NCBI GenBank assembly: GCA_035293845.1
Contig: DATGMB010000180.1
Span: 1-23,702, forward strand
Length of the DNA stretch: 23,702 nucleotides
DNA from: DATGMB01 sp035293845
GTDB taxonomy: Bacteria; Acidobacteriota; Terriglobia; Bryobacterales; Bryobacteraceae
Reading direction: 5' to 3'
The position numbers and the translations under genes are program-made. Below the pieces are notes generated by a model, which had not been told where the DNA came from, ran no database searches, and worked only from the letters and a program-made list of their open reading frames with translations. The first letter of the stretch is position 1. Each line of letters opens with the position of its first letter. Of this stretch, positions 1-7,621 are shown piece after piece.

Positions 1-686
1 GTCAACTGCCGGGCATCCGGATACAGCGGCTCGATGGCGCTGTAAGGACTCTCCGGCCCGGGCGGCTGGTGCGGCCCGCTGTTCGAGAGCGAATAGACCG
101 GCATCCAGCGCACACCGTACTGTGCGCCCGCCATCGACTGATAGCGGCGGAAGGCGAATCGCGCGGCGGCGGTGAACTGGCTGCGGAACTCCGGCGTGGT
201 CCGTTCCTCATCGAACAGCGTCACGGGGGACCACAGACCGCCCGCGATGTTCGAAGTCGTCGCGGGCGGCAGGTCGCGTGCGTAGATTGCCGGACGGTAG
301 CCGCGAAGCTGCAGCAGCCGGGCGGTCGCAAGCCCCACCACGCCGCAGCCGATCACCGCGCAGTCCCGTGCCTCCGATGCCTGCGCCAGTTCCACCGCAA
401 GCTGCGCCGTGCCCCATGAGAGTGTGATGCCCGCGCCGCCGTGTCCGTAGTTGTGGATGAGCAGCTTGTCATCCAGCTTTTCGGCGCGCACCACGAACCC
501 GGACGTGCGGAACGGGCGCAGTCCTACGACCGTGCGGATCACGCGCTCGCGTGCCACCTGCACCGGCGCAAGGCGCGCCCCGGGCGGCGAAGGCGGAATC
601 ACTGCGCTGCGCCGCGCCGCGCAGCCGCTCAGCCCCGCCACGGCCCCAGCCAGCAGGCTTCGCCGCGAAAACGGCCCCACCTTCAC
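1..686 (-). CDS. Partial FAD-dependent oxidoreductase, D-amino-acid-oxidase-like with permuted motif order; Tat/lipoprotein signal
   Basis: The 228 visible codons run off the left edge, so the C-terminus is missing. The N-terminus has a twin-arginine-like 'RRSLLAG' (residues 8-14) and a lipobox-like 'LSGC' (C22), suggesting Tat export and lipid anchoring. Residues 48-100 match the C-terminal end of D-amino-acid oxidases: 'GLRPFR', where R57 would be the substrate-carboxylate arginine, then 'HNYGHGGAG' (78-86) and 'TLSWG'. Only after this comes the FAD-binding Rossmann motif 'VIGCGVVGLATA' (GxGxxG at 113-118), followed by 'TTSNIAGGLWSP', which corresponds to the N-terminal part of classical enzymes. 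The inferred role is oxidation of an amine or amino acid in the periplasm. The GTG start at 686 overlaps the TGA of the upstream gene (683-685) and has GAGG four bases upstream, suggesting translational coupling; GTG at 680 is an in-frame alternative. Flavoprotein assignment is firm; the substrate is unknown. Confidence 0.8.
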   Translation of the reverse strand, partial: MKVGPFSRRSLLAGAVAGLSGCAARRSAVIPPSPPGARLAPVQVARERVIRTVVGLRPFRTSGFVVRAEKLDDKLLIHNYGHGGAGITLSWGTAQLAVELAQASEARDCAVIGCGVVGLATARLLQLRGYRPAIYARDLPPATTSNIAGGLWSPVTLFDEERTTPEFRSQFTAAARFAFRRYQSMAGAQYGVRWMPVYSLSNSGPHQPPGPESPYSAIEPLYPDARQL

Positions 687-1699
687 TGCACCTCGCCGAT
701 ATTCGCCACGTTGTCCCCCTGCTTCATCGAGGGGACCGCGCAAATGTAGAGTATGATCCCGTTCGCCGGCGCCACCGCATCCCACACGCGCCGGCCGTAG
801 AAATCCGTGACGTAGCCGATCGTCATGCCTTTCGTGACGTAAGCCTCCGGCGCGGCCAGCGGATAGAAGATGCCGTCCGCGCCGCTCGTCAGGCTCGAAT
901 AGCGCGCGATCCACAGCGGATGCGCCACTGCGCGCGGCTCGCCCGGCAGCATGTGGAGATGCCGCATCACGCTGCGCGTGCCTTCGGCCAGCGCCGCCAC
1001 GTCCTCGGCCCGCACCGTGCCGGCGTGCCCGGCCTCCACCGCGATGGAAGGCTTGCCCCGACCGGCGGCGTACCGCGTGACCGTCACCGAGGCCGAGGGC
1101 TGCCGGAAATCCTGCACGATGATGTGGTCGAGCCCGAACGCCAGCACCATCCCGCGCGAGGTCTCGTCGAGATCCGCCTTGCCGGTCTGCGCCCAGTACG
1201 CGTAGCTGCGCATATTTTCATCCAGATCGCCGCCGTGGAAGTCGATCAGGTAATCGGCCTTTGCGATGACCTGCTGCGAAACCGCCCAGGAGATGCGCTC
1301 CGTCTGGGTGCCGTCCGGCTTGCCGGGATAGAACCGGTTCATGTTCTTGCCGTCGACCGGATTCAGGTGCGGCACCTTCTGATAGAACGATGCGCTGTTG
1401 AGCAGCGGCAGGATGATGAGCGCGCCGGACAGGGCGGCTGGATCGGCCGTCTCCGCGATCTTCTCCAGCGCGACGATCGAGGCGTATTCGGTCCCGTGCG
1501 CGCCGGCTACCAGCGCGAGCGTCGGCCCCGGCTTTGCGCCATGGATGACGATGACCGGAATTGAAGCCGCGCGGTCCGCTCCGGCCGGCACTTCGATCGT
1601 GCCCGTGGCGCGCCGCCCTTCCGGCGCGGAAGCGCTGCCGACCGTCAGGGTTGCCGCCGAAGCGCAGGCAACGGCGAAAGGCAGAAGAAGGAAACGCAT
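683..1699 (-). CDS. Secreted succinylglutamate desuccinylase/aspartoacylase-family (M14-like) zinc hydrolase
   Basis: This 338-residue protein begins with a signal peptide (hydrophobic stretch 3-16, AxA-type site near 'CASAA'). The zinc site of the AstE/AspA branch of the carboxypeptidase M14 fold is visible: H68 and E71 in 'AGAHGTEY', and H155 in 'DFHGGD'. The substrate-binding 'NMNRFYPG' (N121, R122) and a candidate catalytic E222 in 'VEAGHAG' follow. Family members remove acyl groups from N-acyl amino acids or act as carboxypeptidases. The export signal argues for an envelope role rather than cytoplasmic arginine catabolism. It lies 48 bp downstream of the glycosyltransferase gene and overlaps the flavoprotein gene at its 3' end. 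A chain of hydrolase freeing an amino acid and oxidase consuming it is possible but inferred. I see no strong ribosome-binding site before the ATG. Confidence 0.85.
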   Translation of the reverse strand: MRFLLLPFAVACASAATLTVGSASAPEGRRATGTIEVPAGADRAASIPVIVIHGAKPGPTLALVAGAHGTEYASIVALEKIAETADPAALSGALIILPLLNSASFYQKVPHLNPVDGKNMNRFYPGKPDGTQTERISWAVSQQVIAKADYLIDFHGGDLDENMRSYAYWAQTGKADLDETSRGMVLAFGLDHIIVQDFRQPSASVTVTRYAAGRGKPSIAVEAGHAGTVRAEDVAALAEGTRSVMRHLHMLPGEPRAVAHPLWIARYSSLTSGADGIFYPLAAPEAYVTKGMTIGYVTDFYGRRVWDAVAPANGIILYICAVPSMKQGDNVANIGEVQ

Positions 1700-1747
1700 G
1701 GCGTTATGTTAGCGAAACGGAGCTGCGAGTGTAAGGGAGCGCTGGCA

Positions 1748-3622
1748 TTACTGCCCCCGCTTGGTCGAGCCGTCCGCCGGAGCATTCCCCTGAAACTGTT
1801 GCATGAGCGTCCGCATCTGCTCCGGCAGCCCTTCCGGATGCCGCTCCGCCTGGAGCGTCCATGCGCGGTAATCGACCGGCATGCCCCATGTGTTGCGGTA
1901 TTCCGAAGGCAGCGGCGGCCCACCCGGCTCGCCCGCCCGCGGCAGCCGCGGCGGCAGCCGGAATACGTAGAACGATCCGCCCGCCAGCGCCTGGTGCGGG
2001 TATTGCTGCAGGTAGCCGCAGTTATGCGTCTCCAGAATCGCCACCGCCGATACCGCGACCCACTTGCCGCCGTCACTCTCCGCGGGCGCTTCGCAACTCC
2101 ACGGCCGCGCTTCGGGCACGACCAGCGCCGGGTCGGAGAACGCGAACCAGTCGAGCGCGATCTCCCGCATCCCGTGCTCGCGCGCGAACCGCCCGATCTC
2201 CGGCAGCGCTTCGTTCCAGCTCACGTTGGAATCGTTCACCACCTGGTAGGCCGGGCGCCCCAGAGCCAGGCTGTTCACGTACGGAAAGAAATGCGGATAC
2301 GCGCGCGCCACCGGCACGAAGCAGCTCGCCGCCAGCGCCGCGCACGCCGCCTGCCAGAGCCGCGGACGCGGCAGGCGCGCGAGCATCCGCGGCATCGGCG
2401 CGAGCATCACGGTCCCGAGCGCCATCGGCGCCATGAAGTGCCGGATGCTGATGTCCAGCCGGCTCAGCAGACAGGCGGCGAGAAAGGTAAACAGGGCGAC
2501 GCTGAGCGCGCGCCAGTGCGGGCGCACCGCCTCCGGAATCACCGGACCCAGCCCGCGCCCCGCGAGCCAGGCCGCGCCCGCCAGAACCAGCAGCAGCAGG
2601 AACGCTTCCGTCGATTTGAGGGCGAACACCACCGGAAAATAATACGGGACGCCATGCGAAATCGTGTGGCCGAAAAGGAAGGTCGGCCGCGACGCCATAA
2701 CCAGCATGAGCAGCACTCCCCGCAGATAAATCCACGGCGGCATCAGCGGCCGGCGCGCCAGGTGCGCCCACCAGCCGCTGCCCACCCGGTCGAGCGCGCT
2801 ATCCGGCTGGTTCCAGGTGAAGAGGAAGTAGACAATATAGGTGAAAACCGCCGCCCACAGAAAGCCGCGCGCCACACACCGGAGCCGTTGCTTGCGCCAC
2901 GCGCGCCGCTCGAAATCCTTCGCCGGCTGGCCCACGCCGGTCCGGAAGCGAGCATCGAGGTACAGCGCGACCGCCACCGGCAAGAGCAGCGCGCCGGTGA
3001 ATTTCGAAAGCAGCGCCGCCGCCGCCGCCGCGCCGAACCGCAGCGCACTCGCGCGCGAGGGCGCCGCCCAGATCTCTCCAAGCTGCCATACCGCGATCAG
3101 CGTAAACAGCGTCACCGGCACGTCCGTAATCACCAGCGGACCGAACGTCAGGAACGCCGGCGTGGTGCAATACGCCGCCAGCGCGAGCAGCCCGCCCGCC
3201 GCGCCGCCCAGCCGTGTCCCGTACACGTAAATCACCCAACCCAGCACGAGCGTGAGCAGCAGCATCGGCAGCCGCGCCCACAGCAGCGTTGCGCGCCATC
3301 CGTTCCATCGCCCCAGGACGGCGTCGCCGAAGATCCACTGCGCAGCGAATGCCTGGAAAAACTCGGTCGAGAGCCGCCACTCGGGCGAGCTGTAATCCGC
3401 GCGCGTGCCGCGAATCGCGAGCGGCAGGGCCGCCAGCGCTTTCCCCAGCGGCGGATGCTCCGGATTCAGCCGCATATCGAGCCGTTGCCAATAGCTCAGC
3501 CCCGCGCCGACGTGTGCCACTTCATCGAAGGTGGCGGATTCCCGCAGCGCCGCTCCGCCGCTCCAAAATGCCATCACGGCCAGCAGCGCGCCCGCCGCCC
3601 AATGCGGAGCGATTCGTGTCAT
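1748..3622 (-). CDS. Polytopic GT-C glycosyltransferase, PMT/ArnT-like (GT39/GT83 type)
   Basis: This 624-residue membrane protein has about ten or more hydrophobic segments. It opens with one transmembrane helix and then the first periplasmic loop of the GT-C fold: 'TFDEVAHVGAG', with the expected catalytic acidic pair at D33-E34, and 'NPEHPPLGKALAALP' with H56. This loop is characteristic of enzymes moving a sugar from a polyprenyl-phosphate donor to a lipid or protein on the outer face of the inner membrane. The C-terminal third is a soluble-looking periplasmic domain, as in ArnT/PMT relatives. It is in tandem with the muramidase fusion gene (50 bp upstream) and the M14-like gene (48 bp downstream). 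The acceptor and sugar cannot be read from the sequence. The ATG gives the motif its usual position near residue 30. Confidence 0.85.
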   Translation of the reverse strand: MTRIAPHWAAGALLAVMAFWSGGAALRESATFDEVAHVGAGLSYWQRLDMRLNPEHPPLGKALAALPLAIRGTRADYSSPEWRLSTEFFQAFAAQWIFGDAVLGRWNGWRATLLWARLPMLLLTLVLGWVIYVYGTRLGGAAGGLLALAAYCTTPAFLTFGPLVITDVPVTLFTLIAVWQLGEIWAAPSRASALRFGAAAAAALLSKFTGALLLPVAVALYLDARFRTGVGQPAKDFERRAWRKQRLRCVARGFLWAAVFTYIVYFLFTWNQPDSALDRVGSGWWAHLARRPLMPPWIYLRGVLLMLVMASRPTFLFGHTISHGVPYYFPVVFALKSTEAFLLLLVLAGAAWLAGRGLGPVIPEAVRPHWRALSVALFTFLAACLLSRLDISIRHFMAPMALGTVMLAPMPRMLARLPRPRLWQAACAALAASCFVPVARAYPHFFPYVNSLALGRPAYQVVNDSNVSWNEALPEIGRFAREHGMREIALDWFAFSDPALVVPEARPWSCEAPAESDGGKWVAVSAVAILETHNCGYLQQYPHQALAGGSFYVFRLPPRLPRAGEPGGPPLPSEYRNTWGMPVDYRAWTLQAERHPEGLPEQMRTLMQQFQGNAPADGSTKRGQ

Positions 3623-3672
3623 GGACTCCCATCGTAGCGGAAAGCGTGTCCGCGGTGAGGCGTTGGCGCCGT

Positions 3673-5997
3673 CTACCGGTAAAGGAGGTACTTTTCGCGA
3701 ACCTGCGCGAAGGACTGCAGCGCGTCCTGGAAGCTCTGCTGGATGACGCGCGGGTCCTCGCCGGCGGCGAGGCGGCGCACGACGTCGTCGCTGCCGATCA
3801 GCGTGCGGCTCGCGGCGAAATCGATCTTGCCGGGATAGAGATGCTGCAGCGCTCCGGCGAGCTCGAGACCGAGCCGGGTGGCGTCGAACACATCGCGGTT
3901 GGTGATCACGAAGCGCACGCCCTCGATTTTGACCCCTTTGAAGTTCGACGCCGTGGGGGTGAAGCTGGTGGGATACACACGAACTCCTGGAATGTGGCGG
4001 CTGTTGAGATAGGCTGCCAGATCGCGGCCCACGATGAAGTCCGCGCCCACCTGCTCGAAGGGGGCATCGGTGCCGCGGCCCACGGAGAGGTTGCGCGAGT
4101 ACTCGATCATGCCCAGGCCGGGATACAGCGTGGCCGCGTTGAGGCTGCGCATGTTGGGCGAGGGATCGACCCAGGGCAGGCCGGTGGCGTCGAACCAGTC
4201 GCCGCGGTTCCAGTTCTGCATCGGAACCACATTCAGCGCCGCGTCGATTTTCAGCTCTCCGTTGAACATGCGCGCCAGCTCGCCCATGGTCATGCCATGC
4301 CGCACGGGCTCGCCGGTCATGTAGCCGATAAACGCCCGATTGCCGGCATCGAGCAGCGGGCCTTCCACGTGCACCCCGGTAACGGGATTGGGCCGGTCGA
4401 GGACGTAATACGGAATGCCAGCTTTTGCCGCTGCTTCCATGGCATAAGCCATGGTCGTCTCGTAGGTGTAGAAATGGACGCCGACATCGGCGATGTCGAA
4501 CACCAGAGCGTCCAGGCCTTTGAGCATCTCGGGCGTCGGCCGGTTGGTGGCGCCGTAGAGGCTGAATACCTTGATTCCTGTGGAGGGGTCCACGGTGTCC
4601 TGGATGCCGGGGTGGTCTTCGCTGCCGAAGATGCCGTGCTCGGGAGAGAAGAGCGCCACGACGTTGATGCCGGCCTGCCGCATCAGATCGACATTGCGCT
4701 TCCCGTTGCGGTCGATACCGGTATGGTTCGTGATGAGGCCGATGCGCTTACCTTGAAGCGGGCGGAACTTTTCGTCCTCGAGCACGTCGAGGCCGCTCTT
4801 GGTTGGGGTGTTCGCGGCGACCTGCCGGCGAAGGCCCGGTCCGGCGAGCGTTTCGTTATAGCCGGTCAGGATCACGTTCGGTGCCTTGATGCCGACCGCC
4901 GCCGCGGCGATGGTCGCCACCTTGCCCCGCAGCGGCGTGAGCGCCGGCCGGACGAATGGATGCACGCTGTTCGCCAACAGGATGACGTAGGTCTTGCTGG
5001 AGGGATCGATCCAGATGGACGTCCCGGTAAAGCCGGTGTGGCCGAAGGAGCCGATGGGGAACAGCTCGCCCCGATTCCCGGAGTTCGGCGAATCGATGTC
5101 CCAGCCGAGGCCGCGCAGCACGGCCTGATCCGGCGGGCTCTGCGGTTCGGTGAACTTCGCTACGGTCGAAGGGCTGAAGATGCGGACGCCATTCAATTCG
5201 CCGCCGTTGAGCAGCATCTGGGCGAAGCGCGCCAGGTCGTCGGCGGTCGAAAACATTCCGGCATCGCCGGCCACGCCGCCCATGTAGCGTGCCGTGGGGT
5301 CGTGGACCACGCCGCGCAGTGGGGCACCGCCATTGAGGGCCTCGGTCGGGGCGATGCGCGGGATCAGGCTCGCGGGCGGATTGAACATCGTGTCGTGCAT
5401 GCCGAGCGGCTCGAAGATGTGCTGCCGCGCGTAATCGGAGACGAGCTGGCCGCTGAGCCGGTGGACCAGCTCGCCCAGCAGGTTGAAATTGATGTCGCTA
5501 TAAACAAAGCGGGCGCCGGGAGGCCCGGCGGGCGGAGTTTTCTCGGCGAGCTCGATGCCGTGCTGATACCCGCTCCACTCCGGCTTGAGCGGCACATCCG
5601 GCTGCAGGCCGGAAAAGTGTGTCATCAGGTTGCGGATCGTGATGTCGCTTTTGCCGCCTTGAAATTCGGGGATGTATTGGGTAATGCGGTCATTGAGCCG
5701 GAACTTGCCCTGCTCGAACAGCTTCATGAGCGATGACGTCGTCGAGACGACCTTGGTGAGGGACGCGCAATCGAAGATCGTATCGACGGTCATCGGCTCG
5801 GTCTGGGGGGCGAGCGCGCGGTTGCCGTAGGCCTTGCGGTAAACGACATGGCCATCGTGACCGATCACCAGGACGGCGCCGGGAAGACGGCCATCCTGAA
5901 TCGCCTGATTGATGGCGGCGTCGATATCGGCCGCGCCGGAAAATGTCTGGGCAGACAGAGCGGTAGCGCACAGAAGGGCGCACCAGAGAAACTTCAT
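3673..5997 (-). CDS. Secreted fusion: beta-lactamase-fold serine hydrolase + DUF1343/NamZ-type exo-beta-N-acetylmuramidase
   Basis: The 774-residue protein starts with a signal peptide ('MKFLWCALLCATALSAQ'). Domain 1 (about 22-380) is a class C beta-lactamase/PBP-like hydrolase with SxxK (S79-L-T-K82), a tyrosine motif 'YSDIN' (Y166) and 'HTG' (320-322). Domain 2 (about 403-772) is DUF1343, the family of NamZ, which releases MurNAc from the non-reducing end of peptidoglycan fragments (GH171). Its start 'GKRIGLITNHTG' (416-427) and the 'SPEHGIFG' motif with E453 are intact. In Bacillus subtilis the corresponding functions are adjacent separate genes (ybbE/amiE and ybbC/namZ); here they are one polypeptide. 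A bifunctional role in trimming peptide and MurNAc from muropeptides in the periplasm is inferred. It is probably the first gene of the minus-strand run; its promoter would lie in the 126-bp divergent gap before the Get3-like gene. Confidence 0.9.
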   Translation of the reverse strand: MKFLWCALLCATALSAQTFSGAADIDAAINQAIQDGRLPGAVLVIGHDGHVVYRKAYGNRALAPQTEPMTVDTIFDCASLTKVVSTTSSLMKLFEQGKFRLNDRITQYIPEFQGGKSDITIRNLMTHFSGLQPDVPLKPEWSGYQHGIELAEKTPPAGPPGARFVYSDINFNLLGELVHRLSGQLVSDYARQHIFEPLGMHDTMFNPPASLIPRIAPTEALNGGAPLRGVVHDPTARYMGGVAGDAGMFSTADDLARFAQMLLNGGELNGVRIFSPSTVAKFTEPQSPPDQAVLRGLGWDIDSPNSGNRGELFPIGSFGHTGFTGTSIWIDPSSKTYVILLANSVHPFVRPALTPLRGKVATIAAAAVGIKAPNVILTGYNETLAGPGLRRQVAANTPTKSGLDVLEDEKFRPLQGKRIGLITNHTGIDRNGKRNVDLMRQAGINVVALFSPEHGIFGSEDHPGIQDTVDPSTGIKVFSLYGATNRPTPEMLKGLDALVFDIADVGVHFYTYETTMAYAMEAAAKAGIPYYVLDRPNPVTGVHVEGPLLDAGNRAFIGYMTGEPVRHGMTMGELARMFNGELKIDAALNVVPMQNWNRGDWFDATGLPWVDPSPNMRSLNAATLYPGLGMIEYSRNLSVGRGTDAPFEQVGADFIVGRDLAAYLNSRHIPGVRVYPTSFTPTASNFKGVKIEGVRFVITNRDVFDATRLGLELAGALQHLYPGKIDFAASRTLIGSDDVVRRLAAGEDPRVIQQSFQDALQSFAQVREKYLLYR

Positions 5998-6109
5998 ATA
6001 GTTCCATGATACCGCGCTGGCCTGTTCGGACCGGCGGCAAAGTCGTAGGGGGATCAGGGGTTAGGGATCGGAGAACGCCGCGGGCGGTTGGCTCTGTGGA
6101 TGGCGGGTT

Positions 6110-6115
6110 TAGAAT
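6110..6115 (+). promoter_or_regulatory. Possible -10 element before the Get3-like gene (-35 candidate at 6088-6093)
   Basis: TTGGCT at 6088-6093 and TAGAAT at 6110-6115 are 16 bp apart and resemble a sigma-70 promoter. The predicted start of transcription would fall almost on the ATG at 6124, leaving no room for the AAGG ribosome-binding sequence at 6117-6120 in the transcript. The promoter reading and the ribosome-site reading therefore conflict. Confidence 0.3.
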
Positions 6116-6123
6116 CAAGGTGT

Positions 6124-7311
6124 ATGCGCATTCTGTTGTTCAGCGGTAAAGGAGGCGTCGGAAAAACCAGTCTGGCTGCCGCGACGGGCCTGCAACTGGC
6201 GAGCCTCGGATACCGCACTCTGGTCATGAGCGTCGACCCGGCACACAGCCTGGCCGACTCCTTCGACCTGGAAACCTCCCTGTTTCACGGCAAGACCGGC
6301 GATCCTCTGCCCATCGGCGACCGCCTGGCGATCCATGAGGTCAACATCCAGAAGGAAATCAAGCGCCATTGGCGGGAGATTTCCTCGTACGTCATTTCGG
6401 TCCTGCGCACGACCGGAATCAGCGACGTGGAGGCGGAGGAACTCGCGATTCTGCCGGGCATGGAAGAGCTGAGCGCGATGATGTACGTCAATCAGTTCCG
6501 CCGCGAGGCGCGCTACGATGTCATCGTTCTCGACTGCGCGCCGACTGCGGAATCGATGCGGTTTGTCAGCATGCCGACCACGCTCGAATGGTACATGAAG
6601 CATATTTTCCCGTTCCAGCGCGGCATTCTGAAAGCGGTGCGGCCGCTGGCCAACCGGGTGTCGCCGCTCGAGCTGCCGACGGACAGTTACTTCGCCAATA
6701 TTCAGGACCTGTTCGGAAAGCTGGAAGGCATCGACACGCTGCTCGAAGACCCGCGCACCACGAGCGTGCGCCTGGTGACCAACGCGGAGAAAATGGTTCT
6801 CCGGGAGACGCAGCGGGCTTTCGTTTACTTCTCGCTGCACGGCCTGACGGTGGATGGAGTGATTGTCAACCGTGTGCTGCCGCAACAGGTGACCGATGCG
6901 TTCTTCGAGGAGTGGCGCTCCTCGCAGGCGCGCATCCTGAGCGAGATCGAATCCTATTTCGCTCCGGTTCCGGTCAAGCGCGTCCCGCTGTTCACCCACG
7001 AGGTGCTGGGCCGGGAGCGGCTGGAGGAACTGGCGCGCGCGCTCTATGGTCCCAAGGAAGACCCCGCGGCGGTGGTACGCACCGAAGCGCCGTATACCTT
7101 CGCAAAGCGCAATAATCATTACGAGGTGACCCTGCAATTGCCATTTGCCGCCAAGGGCGAGGTGGGACTGTTCAAGAAAGGCGACGAACTGGTAGTCGAG
7201 ATCGGCACGCTCCGGCGGCACATCGGGCTGCCGGTTTCGATGGCGGCCCTTTCTCCCGGACGAGCCCGGCTGGAAAACAAGGTCCTGACGGTAGAGATGA
7301 AGGAGAACTGA
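6124..7311 (+). CDS. Get3/ArsA-family ATPase with C-terminal alpha-crystallin (HSP20-like) domain, Get3d-like
   Basis: This 395-residue P-loop ATPase has the deviant Walker A 'GKGGVGKTS' (8-16), switch I-type 'VDPAHSLADSFD', and 'LDCAPTAESMRF', the counterpart of the Get3 'DTAPTGHTLR' motif. The C-terminal 70 residues ('YEVTLQLPF...DELVVEIGTLRRHIGLP') form the ArsA_HSP20/alpha-crystallin-like domain. That architecture is known from Get3d proteins of cyanobacteria and plants, which belong to the tail-anchored-protein targeting and arsenite pump ATPase family. I see no arsenite metalloid triad and no Get3 zinc CxxC, so an arsenic role is unlikely. A role as ATP-driven chaperone for a hydrophobic client is inferred. 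The ATG at 6124 is chosen because the extension to 6088 is not motif-like and AAGG precedes 6124. It is followed after 1 bp by the next gene. Confidence 0.85.
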   Translation: MRILLFSGKGGVGKTSLAAATGLQLASLGYRTLVMSVDPAHSLADSFDLETSLFHGKTGDPLPIGDRLAIHEVNIQKEIKRHWREISSYVISVLRTTGISDVEAEELAILPGMEELSAMMYVNQFRREARYDVIVLDCAPTAESMRFVSMPTTLEWYMKHIFPFQRGILKAVRPLANRVSPLELPTDSYFANIQDLFGKLEGIDTLLEDPRTTSVRLVTNAEKMVLRETQRAFVYFSLHGLTVDGVIVNRVLPQQVTDAFFEEWRSSQARILSEIESYFAPVPVKRVPLFTHEVLGRERLEELARALYGPKEDPAAVVRTEAPYTFAKRNNHYEVTLQLPFAAKGEVGLFKKGDELVVEIGTLRRHIGLPVSMAALSPGRARLENKVLTVEMKEN

Positions 7312-7312
7312 C

Positions 7313-7540
7313 ATGGAAGAAACGACTTCTGCCCGGCCGGAAGCGCACTCCCGGCAGCCCGGCTGCCTTCTCTGCAATGTGGCGCTCCCGCTTTTTGAGA
7401 GCATGTGGTCCGACGCAACACGCGGCCACTTCCGCAACTCGCGCATCGAGTTCCTGAAGGGCATCCGCAGCATTATCGACGATCGCATCGCGCACCTTTC
7501 GCGCGAGGAAGCGAAAGGCCGGCGGGTGGTGGTAGAGTAG
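7313..7540 (+). CDS. Small CxxC protein coupled to the Get3-like ATPase, function unknown
   Basis: The 75-residue product is not a family I can name. A disordered start is followed by 'PGCLLCNVALPLFESMW' with a CxxC pair at residues 18-21, then a helical charged part 'FLKGIRSIIDDRIAHLSREE'. The start codon lies 1 bp after the ATPase stop and is preceded by a clear AAGGAG (7300-7305), so it is very likely a real, co-translated gene. The single CxxC could be a redox pair or half of a metal site in a dimer. The tight coupling suggests it works with, or modulates, the ATPase. The downstream 81 bp to the next gene show nothing I can assign with confidence. Confidence 0.75.
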   Translation: MEETTSARPEAHSRQPGCLLCNVALPLFESMWSDATRGHFRNSRIEFLKGIRSIIDDRIAHLSREEAKGRRVVVE

Positions 7541-7621
7541 GCCGCGCGTTCGCCGCACTGTGCGAACCGTCACGGAATTGCAATCGCTTTGAAATAGCCC
7601 TCGGATAAACTGGCTGTGTCT

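Noticed and set aside
1706..5736. Long plus-strand open frames opposite the glycosyltransferase and muramidase genes (1706-3637 and 3289-5736)
   Set aside because: They give Arg/His/Gln-rich or low-complexity products without recognisable motifs and lie fully opposite genes with clear catalytic residues.
5998..6040. TATCAT on the minus strand at 6006-6011 as -10 for the muramidase fusion
   Set aside because: No -35 at an acceptable distance (the nearest TTGCCG is 23 bp away) and the box would lie only eight bases from the start codon.
6088..6123. N-terminal extension of the Get3-like ATPase
   Set aside because: The P-loop in this family sits within the first 15 or so residues, which fits the start at 6124, and a ribosome-binding sequence precedes that codon.
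6124..7540. Arsenic resistance locus
   Set aside because: The ATPase belongs to the ArsA superfamily, but no arsB, arsC, arsD or arsR gene and no metalloid-binding cysteine set is visible.
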